A stretch of 64,000 bases of DNA from Sphingomonas_O antarctica (lineage in GTDB: Bacteria; Pseudomonadota; Alphaproteobacteria; Sphingomonadales; Sphingomonadaceae): positions 1 to 64,000 of the forward strand of contig NZ_CBCRXM010000015.1 of the NCBI RefSeq assembly GCF_965137005.1. The letters run 5' to 3'. Below, in pieces: positions 17,455 through 25,978 of this stretch. The notes below the pieces were generated by a model. That model was not told the DNA's origin. It saw only the letters and a list, made by a program, of their open reading frames with translations, and did not search any database. The stretch's first letter is position 1. The number at the start of each line of letters is the position of its first letter. Both the position numbers and the translations under genes were made by a program.

Positions 17455-17583
17455 GCAAGGCGGCTAGCAGCTGCCCCATTTAGACTGATGGTGTGGACGG
17501 CGCTCTGATTGGCAGTTGATTCGGAAGAACCCGCTGCCAGTCTGTGATCGTTGTCAAAGCGATCTCGCACAGGGGCGCCGTCC

Positions 17584-18624
17584 ATGAGTAAATTACCCAT
17601 CGATTTGTCGTCTGTCACGACGGTTGGCCTCGACCTGGCCAAGCATGTGTTCTTCATCCACGCCGTCGATGTGCAGGGCCGGGTAATCCTTGCAAAGGAA
17701 GTTCGGCGGCGCGATCTTCTTTCCTTTTTCGCCTCGCTGCCGGCGTGTCTCGTTGGTGTGGAAGCTTGCAGTTCTGCGCATCATTGGGGACGCGAACTCA
17801 TGGCATTGGGGCACGATGTTCGCCTGATGCCACCGGCTTATGTGAAGCCATATGTCAGGCGCCAGAAGAACGATGCGGCCGATGCGGCAGCGATCTGCGA
17901 AGCCGTGACACGCCCCTCGATGCGCTTCGTCAAAGTCCGGTCCATCGACAACCAGGCGGTGCTGATGCACCACAAGGTGCGCGAGATGCTGGTACGTCAG
18001 CGGACCCAGATCCTCAACGGCCTCCGTGGGCATCTCGCCGAGATCGGTATTATCGCGGCACAAAGCCCGGTTCATGCCCGCGCGCTTGCCGACCTCGTAG
18101 GTAATGGCGATGTGTCCATCCCGCAGGCCGTGACGAGGGCTTTGTTACCACTGGTCACTCAGCTCGAGCACCTCGATACCGAGATCAAGGAGGCCGATGC
18201 CGCCATCGCCAGGCTGGCCAAAACCGATCCGGTTGCTACTGCGCTGATGTCGATCCCGGGCATCGGTCCGGTCACAGCCTCGGCGCTGGTTGCCAGCGTT
18301 GGCGATCCATCCGGCTTCGCAGGGCCGCGGCAGTTCGCCGCGTTCCTGGGGCTAGTACCGCGACAGAACTCGTCGGGCGGCAAGCCTCGGCTCGGACGGA
18401 TCTCCAAAATGGGCAACGGCTACCTGAGAAAGCTGCTGGTCGTGGGCGCGCACGCTGTGCTCTTCCACCGCGCGCGGCATGCTGATCCACTCCGCTCTTG
18501 GGCGCAAAAGCTGATGGAGACCAAGCCGTTCAAGCTGGTCGCGGTCGCCATCGCCAACAAGCTTGCCCGTATCGTCTATGCGGTCATGACGACTGGCACA
18601 TTCTATCGCGCTGCCAAGGTCTGA
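17584..18624 (+). CDS. IS110/IS1111-family transposase
   Basis: 346 residues. The N-terminal RuvC-like DEDD domain has VGLDLAKHVF (first Asp), VGVEACSSAHHWGREL (Glu) and RRQKNDAADAAAICEA (the last two acids). A helical linker follows, then the transposase_20 domain with MSIPGIGPVTASAL, GPRQFAAFLGLVPRQNSSGG (conserved serine region) and KMGNGYLRKLLV. The full length looks intact and no frameshift is seen, so it may be active. The start at 17584 is preferred over 17551 because alignment begins there. Confidence 0.92.
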   Translation: MSKLPIDLSSVTTVGLDLAKHVFFIHAVDVQGRVILAKEVRRRDLLSFFASLPACLVGVEACSSAHHWGRELMALGHDVRLMPPAYVKPYVRRQKNDAADAAAICEAVTRPSMRFVKVRSIDNQAVLMHHKVREMLVRQRTQILNGLRGHLAEIGIIAAQSPVHARALADLVGNGDVSIPQAVTRALLPLVTQLEHLDTEIKEADAAIARLAKTDPVATALMSIPGIGPVTASALVASVGDPSGFAGPRQFAAFLGLVPRQNSSGGKPRLGRISKMGNGYLRKLLVVGAHAVLFHRARHADPLRSWAQKLMETKPFKLVAVAIANKLARIVYAVMTTGTFYRAAKV

Positions 18625-18639
18625 AGGTAAACTTCACGC

Positions 18640-18864
18640 CTGCCATAGCGCTCAATAATCACGGGTGACCATGAGGTGATGCGACACAACCGGACACAAT
18701 CTGCCAAGCCCGAGGTGCTGTCTGCGCAACGCAAGCGCGCTAGACTGAATAGGGGCAAGCAGATCAGCGGACAAACATCAGGGCCAGTGGATTACCCCAC
18801 AATCAAAGGCCGGAGACATGACCGCACCCGCGACCGTCGACTAACCCAACTTCACCCTTGATCG
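18640..18864 (+). ncRNA. candidate bridge/seeker RNA region of the IS1111-type element
   Basis: About 225 bases between the transposase stop and the right subterminal repeat hold no reading frame of note. In IS1111-group elements the structured guide RNA that pairs with target and donor is encoded downstream of the transposase, so this stretch is the expected place. No fold was computed; the call rests on position and group only. Confidence 0.35.
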
Positions 18865-18882
18865 CAGGGCGCCGTCCAGACA

Positions 18883-18893
18883 TGACAGCACCC
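18883..18893 (-). repeat. IS6-like terminal repeat tip
   Basis: TGACAGCACCC equals the outer end of the IS6-like repeat seen at 423, 859 and 21586. It sits 8 bases from the edd stop codon, marking the outer border of the IS6 relic that continues beyond the IS110-type element at 17051-17454. Confidence 0.6.
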
Positions 18894-18901
18894 TATTAAG
18901 C

Positions 18902-20722
18902 CTAGATGCCTGCTTCGTGCAGCATTGCCGATCCGCCGAGTTCAGCCGGGTCGCAGTGATGACGCATTAGCGAAAAGAGTTCGCGGCCAACGCCCGGTTT
19001 GAAATCCGGGCGCCGGCATTGTTCGCGCGCATCCCATTCGTCGGCGCTGACCAAGGCCGTTAGCTCGCCGCTTTCGGCGCAGACACGAACCACATCGCCA
19101 TCGCGGAGCTTGCCGAGATGGCCGCCAAGATAGGCTTCGGGTGACACGTGGATCGCCGCGGGCACCTTGCCGCTCGCGCCGCTCATTCGGCCATCGGTGA
19201 CGAGCGCAGCGCGGAACCCCTTGTCCTGCAGCACCCCCAGCGAGGGCGTGAGCTTGTGCAGTTCGGGCATGCCGTTCGCCGCCGGCCCCTGAAAGCGCAC
19301 GACGACGATCACGTCGCGGTCGAGTTCGCCCGCCTTGAAGGCGTGGATCACATCTGCCTGTTCATGGAACACGCGGCACGGCGCCTCGATCGACCAGCGC
19401 GACGGGTCGACCGCGCTGACCTTGATGCACGCGCGCCCTAAATTGCCTTCGAGCAGGCGAAGCCCGCCTTCGGGCTGAAACGGATCGCTGACCGGACGGA
19501 GGATTGCGGGATTGGCGCACGAAGCCGGCGGCTCGGTGAAAGCGAGCGCGTCGCCGTCCATCACCGGCTCCTTCGCACCCGCGCGTAGCCCGGCGCCATA
19601 AACCGTCATGATGTCGTCATGCGCGAGCCCCGCATCGAGTAATTCCCGAATGACAAAGGGCATGCCCCCCGCCGCGGCAAGGTCGTTCACGTCGCCGCCG
19701 CCATTGGGATAGACGCTGGCGATCAGCGGCACAACGCGGCCGAGTTCGTCCATGTCGGTCCAGTCGATGACGATCCCCGCAGCGCGCGCAATCGCGGGCA
19801 GATGGATGCAGTGATTGGTCGATCCGCCCGTCGCTAGCAGCCCGACCAAGGCGTTGACGATCGACTTGGCGTCGACGCACTGCCCGAGCGGGCGATAGTC
19901 GTCGCCGTCCCAGCCGATCTTCGCGACCTGATGCGTCGCGGCGCGGGTCAATTCCTGACGCAATTTGGAGCCCGGCAACACGAAGCTGGAGCCGGGCATG
20001 TGTAGCCCCATCATCTCCATCATCATTTGGTTGGAATTGGCAGTCCCGTAAAATGTGCAGGTACCTGCTCCGTGGTAGCTCGCACTTTCGGCCTCCAGCA
20101 ATTCAGCGCGACCGACTTTACCTTCCGCGAATAGCTGGCGGACGCGTGCTTTTTCCTTGTTGGCGAGGCCTGATGGCATCGGCCCGCCGGGCACGAGGAT
20201 CATCGGCAAATGACCATAGCGTAACCCGCCGATTAGCAGGCCCGGTACGATCTTGTCGCAGATGCCGAGCATCATCACACTCTCGAACATGCCGTGCGAC
20301 AGCGCGACTGCCGTCGACAGCGCGATGACGTCACGGCTGAACAATGACAGCTCCATCGACATCTGACCCTGCGTCACCCCGTCGCACATCGCGGGAACGC
20401 CGCCCGCGACTTGGGCTGTGGCGCCAACCTCGCGCGCCCAAATCTTAATCTGATTAGGATAGCGTTCGTACGGCTGATGCGCCGACAGCATGTCGTTGAA
20501 CGCGGTAATGATCCCGATGTTGGGTCGCGTCCCGCCACGAATGGCTGCTTTGTCTTCGCCGGACGCTGCAAAGCCATGCGCCAAGTTGCCGCAGGCGAGC
20601 TGCGGGCGATTGACACCCTCGTCCCGCGCCCGCTCGATCAGGTCGAGATATGCGGCACGTCTTTCCGCACTGCGCTTGACGATACGTCCTGTGACCGCCT
20701 CGACGACCGAATTGAGGCTCAC
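18902..20722 (-). CDS. edd: 6-phosphogluconate dehydratase
   Basis: First committed enzyme of the Entner-Doudoroff pathway: 6-phosphogluconate to 2-keto-3-deoxy-6-phosphogluconate, using an iron-sulfur cluster. Family landmarks are GIITAFNDMLSAHQPYERYP, GGVPAMCDGVTQG (cluster cysteine), GICDKIVPGLLIG (second cysteine), GAGTCTFYGTANSNQM (third), LATGGSTNH and the late VTDGRMSGASGKVPAA. The GTG at 20722 gives 606 residues, the usual size, and overlaps the eda stop (GTGA). An upstream in-frame ATG at 20878 lies inside eda and is not believed. IS6 debris begins 8 bases after its stop. Confidence 0.94.
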   Translation of the reverse strand: MSLNSVVEAVTGRIVKRSAERRAAYLDLIERARDEGVNRPQLACGNLAHGFAASGEDKAAIRGGTRPNIGIITAFNDMLSAHQPYERYPNQIKIWAREVGATAQVAGGVPAMCDGVTQGQMSMELSLFSRDVIALSTAVALSHGMFESVMMLGICDKIVPGLLIGGLRYGHLPMILVPGGPMPSGLANKEKARVRQLFAEGKVGRAELLEAESASYHGAGTCTFYGTANSNQMMMEMMGLHMPGSSFVLPGSKLRQELTRAATHQVAKIGWDGDDYRPLGQCVDAKSIVNALVGLLATGGSTNHCIHLPAIARAAGIVIDWTDMDELGRVVPLIASVYPNGGGDVNDLAAAGGMPFVIRELLDAGLAHDDIMTVYGAGLRAGAKEPVMDGDALAFTEPPASCANPAILRPVSDPFQPEGGLRLLEGNLGRACIKVSAVDPSRWSIEAPCRVFHEQADVIHAFKAGELDRDVIVVVRFQGPAANGMPELHKLTPSLGVLQDKGFRAALVTDGRMSGASGKVPAAIHVSPEAYLGGHLGKLRDGDVVRVCAESGELTALVSADEWDAREQCRRPDFKPGVGRELFSLMRHHCDPAELGGSAMLHEAGI

Positions 20723-21327
20723 AACGCGGCGGCCTTGCGCGCCGCACTTTCGATCGCCGTCTCGTCGGGCGCACCTTTGCCCACCACCCAGCTGCCACCG
20801 ACACACAGCACCGGATCGAACGCCAGCCATTCGGGCGCGGTCGCTTCCGTGATCCCGCCCGTCGGGCAGAAGCGACATTGGAAGAATGGCGCAGCCAGTG
20901 CCTTGAGCGCCGGCAGCCCACCTGCGGCCATTGCCGGGAAGAACTTAAAATGCGTCAGCCCGAGGTCGAGCCCAAGCATGATATCCGCGGCAGTGGCGAC
21001 GCCAGGGAGAAACGGCACTTTGCTGTCGGTCGCCGCGCGGCCCAGCCGCTCGGTCAAACCCGGCGCCACGATGAACTCGGACCCCGCATCGACCGCCTGT
21101 GCCAGCTGATCGGGACTGGTCACCGTTCCAGCGCCAACGATCGCGCCTTCAATACCTTTCATTTCGCGAATTGCTTCAAGCGCGCACGGCGTCCGCAGCG
21201 TCACCTCGATCACGCGAAGGCCACCCGCGACCAGCGCCCGCGCGATCGGTTGAGCATGCGCCAGATCGTCTATTACCAGCACCGGGATTACGGGAGACAA
21301 TCGCATTAAATTGTCAACTAAAGCCAT
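20719..21327 (-). CDS. eda: KDPG aldolase
   Basis: Splits 2-keto-3-deoxy-6-phosphogluconate into pyruvate and glyceraldehyde 3-phosphate. This class I aldolase has the catalytic glutamate in VIEVTLRTPCAL, the phosphate/loop region VGAGTV, PGLTERL and the Schiff-base lysine in THFKFFPA, followed by FCPTGGITEATAPEW. 202 residues is the normal length. GGAGGA lies just before the ATG. It is the first gene of a two-gene eda-edd operon; no glucokinase or zwf is adjacent. Confidence 0.94.
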   Translation of the reverse strand: MALVDNLMRLSPVIPVLVIDDLAHAQPIARALVAGGLRVIEVTLRTPCALEAIREMKGIEGAIVGAGTVTSPDQLAQAVDAGSEFIVAPGLTERLGRAATDSKVPFLPGVATAADIMLGLDLGLTHFKFFPAMAAGGLPALKALAAPFFQCRFCPTGGITEATAPEWLAFDPVLCVGGSWVVGKGAPDETAIESAARKAAAL

Positions 21328-21539
21328 GTCGATCCTCCGAATAGAAGTGTAGCGGCAGGAAATTCAGCTGTATTCCACTAAATTTGTTGGGTTCAATGCC
21401 GATGCGCCTGGGCGAACGCCGCTGCGGCCCGAATTAAACCGGGCTGCGGGTGAACGACGAGTTTACTGGAATGTTCGCCATCAGCGTTTGGCACGCGGGC
21501 GGCGTTCATTCGAACGGCTATGGCTATGGCTTCCTCGCC

Positions 21540-21586
21540 AGGGTGCTGTCAAACGAACCAGATCCTGGTTAGTTTGACAGCACCCT
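21540..21586. repeat. back-to-back IS6-like ends (21-bp arms, 5-bp spacer)
   Basis: Two 21-base arms, each beginning AGGGTGCTGTCAAAC at its outer edge, face each other across five bases (GATCC) with one mismatch. It looks like two outer ends of an IS6-like element without the middle, or a minimal palindromic derivative. It lies between the eda upstream region and the end of the dienelactone hydrolase fragment. Confidence 0.6.
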
Positions 21587-21619
21587 CGTCACAGGTACGT
21601 CCTTTGGTCCGCAAGCGAT

Positions 21620-22007
21620 CTAGGCAGGCGCCTCGCTAAATAAATGAGCGAGGAAATTCCTTGTTGCTTCCCAGCTGCGTCGATCAGCCCTCTCGTCGTA
21701 TCCGAACCCGGGACGTAGAGAGTCTGCACTCGGGTCAGTGAACCCATGTCCCGCTTGGCCATAAGCGTGAAGCTGCCAGTCAGCGTGCCCGTCGGTGAGC
21801 TCTCGGGCCAGTCCAACCACGGCATCTGGCGGCCCGAGTGGATCGTTCCAACCGTGAGCAACCAGTATTTTGGCGCTCATTGGATGGACGTTGACATAGC
21901 TGGGTCGATCATAGACGCCGTGGAAACTGACTACTCCCAGGACATCTTGGCCGGACCTGGCAAGGTCGAGGACGCAAAGACCCCCAAAACAATATCCAAC
22001 TGCCGCG
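21620..22007 (-). pseudogene. dienelactone hydrolase family protein, 5' truncated
   Basis: The reading frame runs straight out of the IS-like end at 22008. Its first residues are AAVGYCFGGLCVLDLA, containing the nucleophile cysteine motif of dienelactone hydrolases. FHGVYDRP, ILVAHGWNDPLGPP (acid Asp) and HAYGQAGHGFTDP (catalytic His) follow, to a normal C-terminus. About the first half of the enzyme is missing, so it is a remnant unless translated from the internal ATG at 21880, which would lack the nucleophile. Confidence 0.8.
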
Positions 22008-22192
22008 AGGGTACTGTCAAACTAACCAGTATCTGGTTCATTAGCCCACAAGATTCATAAAATCCCGAGATTGTGCTGTCTGTCTTCGCGGTACACAACG
22101 AGGGCAAAGTAAGCGCGAAGGCAGAACATTAGTCGAGCGGCTGCACACCTAACCAGATAGGAAAGTGGCTGCCCCGTTGGTCTGACAGTGCC
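22008..22192. mobile_element. short IS6-like relic (two ends, about 185 bp)
   Basis: The left end reads AGGGTACTGTCAAACTAACC and the right end GGTCTGACAGTGCC, both variants of the IS6-like terminal repeat seen elsewhere in the window. Just inside the right end is AACCAGATAGGAA, also found at the end of the relic at 23541-23713. No transposase lies between. It cuts a dienelactone hydrolase on one side and an Xre regulator on the other, so it marks a deletion. Confidence 0.55.
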
Positions 22193-22255
22193 GCTCCAGC
22201 CCTTCTCGCCACGAAGCCGTCGCACATTTTCACCAAGACGCTTGCGAATATCCAC
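22193..22255 (-). pseudogene. Xre-type regulator, first 21 codons only
   Basis: From a possible GTG at 22255 the minus strand reads VDIRKRLGENVRRLRGEKGW, the typical first helix of an Xre-family helix-turn-helix protein. It ends at the IS-like end at 22192. Too short to function; recorded because it shows what was lost at the deletion. Confidence 0.45.
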
Positions 22256-22369
22256 GCCGCAGAAAGACAAGCTGTCGCCGATCGATCTACAGACGATGAG
22301 TGACATTTGAGTTGACTGCGGCAGCCGCGGAAGCGACGGCAGTGTCACTGATCGTCTACAGGACACGCA

Positions 22370-22774
22370 ATGAGCCGTTATAAATCGCAGGTGCGTGAGG
22401 TCATAAACCGCAATGCGCTGGTTACCTTGGCGCTGGAACACGGGTTCAACGCATTCTTGCCGGTATACGACGGCGGCGTCGATTTTATCCTTTACCGCGA
22501 AAGCGACGGTGTCGTTCGTAAAGTACAGCTCAAGGGTCGCTGGTACATCGATCGAAAATACGAAGGTCGCGACATTTGGATCGCGTTTCACGTGGATGGA
22601 GACTGGTATCTGGCACCCCACGACGAACTGATCGGCATGGGCGCCCGTTACGGCTTCACCGCAACCCAATCGTGGCTCGACGGGGGCGCCTACAGCTGCC
22701 CCAAGCCATCGCGCGCGATGACCCTGGATTTAGCGCCATATCGCTTTGGCGAGGTCAGTATCGACGCGGCCTAG
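22370..22774 (+). CDS. hypothetical protein, possible PD-(D/E)XK nuclease fold
   Basis: 134 residues. An early helix (YKSQVREVINRNALVTLALEHGF) is followed by GGVDFILY and VRKVQLKGRW, which fits the Asp ... Gln-x-Lys core of PD-(D/E)XK-like folds. The rest is a beta-rich tail (IAFHVDGDWYLAPHDEL). Similar small proteins are often uncharacterised and sit in accessory DNA. It overlaps the 3' end of the convergent terminase fragment by 20 bases. Function not known. Confidence 0.5.
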   Translation: MSRYKSQVREVINRNALVTLALEHGFNAFLPVYDGGVDFILYRESDGVVRKVQLKGRWYIDRKYEGRDIWIAFHVDGDWYLAPHDELIGMGARYGFTATQSWLDGGAYSCPKPSRAMTLDLAPYRFGEVSIDAA

Positions 22775-23540
22775 AGCTGTTGTGTGTGTAGGCACGCGGT
22801 CCGAACATGGGCACGACGACAACTCCCGGACCGCGCAGACGCTTCCGCTCCGCATAGCCAAGAAACTGCGAAATACTGTCGACTTGATCATCGTGGCGAC
22901 CTGTGGGGAATTGGAGGATCTCGTCGCGCAACTCGGCGAGCCAAGGCGCTGACAGCGGAATGGAAACCCGGCCGCTCTCTACCGCTGCCGACACAGCGTG
23001 TACCCGCGTCACCTTGTCCTTATGCGGCTTAATCCTAATCGGTATCGGCATCCTGTTTGGACGCTCGAACCTCAACAAATCATGCAATTGGATTCCTGCA
23101 GCGGTGTCCTCAATAAGGAGGTCCTTTGGCCACCAACGTTCGGCCTGCTCGATAACCGCGCGAAACAGGTCGGGGAAGTTCAGCCTCTTTCTAAAGAGGT
23201 CGAGCAGATAATAATGGCCATTGCGGATCGCCCAGGTCGTACACACGCTATAGTCGGCGAACTCCGTGGCCTTTGACGCGCAATCCCAGCTTTGGACGAT
23301 CGTAACGCTGTCTCGTTCGGGCGGCTGATCGAACGTCTGGAACCACCGCCAGTCCCATATCCCGCCATCGATGGGTAACGGGTTTTGCTGATACTGGGCG
23401 CTGAAATCACGGGATCCCATCGTAAGTTTCAGGTCATCGAGAATTTCCCTGGGTTCACGCGCTGGGTCAAGAACCTCAGCGAAACGCCGATGATGCCATT
23501 TGTCCGGCCCCAGCTGCACTGACTCGTCATGGGTCCCGAT
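22755..23540 (-). pseudogene. phage terminase large subunit, C-terminal fragment
   Basis: About 255 residues of the nuclease half of a terminase. Landmarks are DPAREPREILDDLK, FSAQYQQNPLPIDGGIW, IVQSWDCASKATEFADYSV (RNase-H-like first aspartate), LIEDTAAGIQLHDLL and the late TGRHDDQVDSISQFLGY (last acidic pair). The ATPase half with Walker A is missing; the frame enters from the IS-like relic at 23541. No capsid or portal genes are nearby, so this is a prophage scrap. Confidence 0.85.
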
Positions 23541-23713
23541 GGTACTGTCAAACTAACCGGGATCCGGTTCGTCGGCGCTCAGATCGGCCTCGATTTCGCA
23601 AAACTGATCGGAACAGATTGCGCACGAATAAGGTCGATTTGGACGATCTCGGTGCCCGCTGATGCCTGCGAACCAGATAGGAATTCAGCGGTGCATTACG
23701 TCTGACAACACCC
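23541..23713. mobile_element. short IS6-like relic (about 170 bp)
   Basis: Begins with GGTACTGTCAAACTAACC and ends with TCTGACAACACCC, preceded by AACCAGATAGGAATTCAG. It has the same two-ended layout as the relic at 22008-22192 and no transposase. It truncates the terminase gene. The following 250 bases up to the PEP-CTERM gene have no secure feature; a minus-strand frame (23696-23935) is doubtful. Confidence 0.5.
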
Positions 23714-23962
23714 CCATACTCGCCCCTTGTAGGTGCCTAACAGCGCCGAGCGACAATGCTCCGAGCCTTTGTATCGATGACAGGCTGGAACCGTCGGCTT
23801 GGGCCATGCGTCACGAATTTCGTGCCCAATCAGTCGGCGCACGTCCTGAGTCCCGATAAGGGAATCACACGTTAATTTTCTTCGGCAACCATAATCCTGA
23901 GCTGAACGTACCTTCCCTGTCCGACGTTCAACCATGAGCGCGGCCGGGTCAGGAGATTTTCA

Positions 23963-24490
23963 TTGTCAAAGTCCTTATTGGCCGCCGCCATTGTTGCGGC
24001 GACTGCGCTATCAAGTCCTGCTTCCGCATTGCAATTCAACTTTGATTTTGCTCCCCAGCAAGCGTTGTTTGGTCAGCCGGTTTCTGGAAGCGGCATTTTT
24101 ACAACTTCAGATACTGCCACAACGGTCGGTGGGCGCACCGCCTACCAGATCACCGGCGTCAGTGGCTCGGTCAACGGTTCGGCAATCGTTGCACCGACTG
24201 GTAGCTACGGCAATTACTTTACCGATGCGGCTGGATTTCTCGATGGGAGCGGCACGCGATTTTTCACCCAGTCCGGTATTGACGTCCGCTTCTTTCAACA
24301 GAGCAACAATGCACGTTATCGAGTGAATACCTTTGGCGCGTTTGGTTCGTCCGAATATGTCACTGCCAACTCATCGCTGGTGTCCGCCGGCGTCCCCGAG
24401 CCCGCCGCATGGGCTTTGATGATCTCCGGTTTTGGCTTGGCCGGCTTCGAATCGCGCCGCCGTCGCTCGACAAAATACGTCACGGCATAA
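23963..24490 (+). CDS. PEP-CTERM sorting-domain protein
   Basis: 175 residues with a signal peptide (LLAAAIVAATALSSPASA), a Ser/Thr/Gly-rich beta-type middle part of unknown function, and a C-terminal sorting tail: VPEPAAWALMISGFGLAG followed by a basic cluster (RRRR). In PEP-CTERM systems the tail is cut by an exosortase, usually linked to exopolysaccharide. It starts at TTG with AGGAG just upstream (23951-23955). It stands alone on the plus strand; no exosortase gene is in the window. Confidence 0.85.
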   Translation: MSKSLLAAAIVAATALSSPASALQFNFDFAPQQALFGQPVSGSGIFTTSDTATTVGGRTAYQITGVSGSVNGSAIVAPTGSYGNYFTDAAGFLDGSGTRFFTQSGIDVRFFQQSNNARYRVNTFGAFGSSEYVTANSSLVSAGVPEPAAWALMISGFGLAGFESRRRRSTKYVTA

Positions 24491-24513
24491 GCGATCGATT
24501 AATGGAAACAGGT

Positions 24514-24538
24514 GGGGTCGCGGGAACACCGCGGCCCC
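24514..24538. terminator. GC-rich hairpin after PEP-CTERM gene
   Basis: Arms GGGGTCGCGG and CCGCGGCCCC with one mismatch around GAACA, 23 bases after the stop. No T-run follows, so intrinsic termination is uncertain, but placement fits a 3' end between this gene and the convergent recombinase. Confidence 0.4.
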
Positions 24539-24578
24539 TATCTGTCTGGCGCATCAAAGTCCGCCATCGGGTCTTTAG

Positions 24579-25976
24579 CTAGTCGGCGACGACGGCAGGA
24601 TGCAGCACGACGGTCGGCAGTTGCTGGACCTGCGATAGCTGCTCCGCAAGCTGATCGCGTTCGGTGCGGGCCTTGGCAAGGACGTCGCGGATCTCGACAA
24701 AGTCTTCAGCGCCGTTGGCGACGGCTTCCACCAGACGTTCAATCTTGGCGACAGCTTCGGCGTGCCGCTTTTTGAGACGATCACCCTCGCGACCGAGTTC
24801 TTTGGACCGCTTCGCAAACTCTGCGCGATATTCTTGGACATAGACTTCAATGAGCTTCTCGTTGAGCATGTAGTGCTGCAGCCCATGCAGCACCCGGGTC
24901 TCAAGGCGATCGGTGGAGATGATGCGGTTGTTGGAACAGGCGTGCTTCCCACCCTCCTTGTGACGCGAGCACCCCCAACGATTTCCGCTGTGGATGGTCC
25001 AGCTACCGCCGCAGGATCCGCAGGTGACGAGGCCGGACAGGATATGCTTGGGGCGTCGGTTCTTTTCTGGCGCGCGACTCTGAACCTTGCCGAGCATGAG
25101 CTGCACCTTATCCCAGAGTGCGTCGTCGACGATCCGCAGCTCCGGCACCTCTTCGACCAGCCATTCGTTCTCGGGGTTGGCGCGGATGAGGTGCGTGCGG
25201 GTGCGTGGGTCGAGTACCTTCCTGGTGCGGTTGAACACCAACTGGCCGCGGTAAAGCCGGTTCTGGAGGATGCCGTTTTTACGCTTGCGATCGCCATAGA
25301 TGGTGGAAGCCCGCCAGAATCGCGGTCCACTGAGCCGACCGCCCGGTGATTCTACGCCGTCCTGGTTTAGTCGTTCAGCGATCGCGCGGGGCGACTGTCC
25401 AGCAGCGAACTCCTCAAAGATGCGCCGGACGACCTTGCCCTGCTCTTCATCAACCTCGCGCAGACCCCGGATTAGTTCGCCACGATCATCGAACCGATTG
25501 GCTTTGCGATAGCCATAAGCCAATCCCGCTGCCGAGCGCTTCTGGGAAATGGTACCGCGCTGACCCCTTTTGATCTTGGCCGCCAGATCACGGCGGAACT
25601 GTGCGTCCATCAACCCGCGGAAGGTGGCGGTGATGTCGGTGACCTCGCCGTCTGAGAGCGTGAAGAGCCGGGCGCCCGCGAAAGTGATGCGTTCCCGGAT
25701 CGTGAACGCGTCGCCCTGGTGCCGGGCGATGCGATCTGTCGCTTCCGCCACGACCTGATCGATCCCCCCGGCTTCGATCCGTGCCAGCATCGCACTCAAT
25801 CCCGGCCGGCCGTTCTCGTCGATGCCGGCGGCACCGCTTATCGCGTAGTCGGTGAAGACCTCGACGACCGTCCATCCCTCGCGCTCGCACCGTTCACGGC
25901 AGATCGCTATCTGATCCTCGATGGATCGAGCATTCTGGAGGGCGCTTGAGAACCGCGCGTAGATGACAGTCTGCAT
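24579..25976 (-). CDS. large serine recombinase
   Basis: 465 residues. The resolvase domain (1-150) has VIYARFSSALQNARSIEDQI with the catalytic serine, then ATDRIARHQGD. A recombinase domain follows (KIKRGQRGT ... FEEFAAGQSPRAIAERLNQDGV), then a zinc ribbon (VTCGSCGGSW ... CSRHKEGGKHACSNN) and a C-terminal coiled coil. Such enzymes integrate or excise phages and islands. The C-terminus ends soon after LHPAVVAD, somewhat shorter than many relatives. The start at 25976 follows the upstream gene stop by two bases. Confidence 0.87.
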   Translation of the reverse strand: MQTVIYARFSSALQNARSIEDQIAICRERCEREGWTVVEVFTDYAISGAAGIDENGRPGLSAMLARIEAGGIDQVVAEATDRIARHQGDAFTIRERITFAGARLFTLSDGEVTDITATFRGLMDAQFRRDLAAKIKRGQRGTISQKRSAAGLAYGYRKANRFDDRGELIRGLREVDEEQGKVVRRIFEEFAAGQSPRAIAERLNQDGVESPGGRLSGPRFWRASTIYGDRKRKNGILQNRLYRGQLVFNRTRKVLDPRTRTHLIRANPENEWLVEEVPELRIVDDALWDKVQLMLGKVQSRAPEKNRRPKHILSGLVTCGSCGGSWTIHSGNRWGCSRHKEGGKHACSNNRIISTDRLETRVLHGLQHYMLNEKLIEVYVQEYRAEFAKRSKELGREGDRLKKRHAEAVAKIERLVEAVANGAEDFVEIRDVLAKARTERDQLAEQLSQVQQLPTVVLHPAVVAD

Positions 25977-25978
25977 AT

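Larger units (their letters stand above)
17495..18877 (+). mobile_element. IS110-family element, probably IS1111 group
   Basis: Subterminal inverted repeats GGACGGCGCTCTG (17495-17507) and CAGGGCGCCGTCC (18865-18877) match at 12 of 13 positions and enclose one transposase gene. Left non-coding DNA is about 90 bases and right non-coding DNA about 240, the asymmetry seen in the IS1111 group. Just outside on the right is the tip of an IS6 terminal repeat (TGACAGCACCC, 18883-18893). On the left is the matching leader of the same IS6 relic, so the element seems to have entered close to an IS6 end. Exact outer borders are uncertain by several bases. Confidence 0.75.

Noticed and set aside
23696..23935. 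79-codon minus-strand frame before the PEP-CTERM gene
   Set aside because: Cys- and Arg-rich composition, no ribosome site, overlaps the IS-like relic; cannot be supported as a gene.
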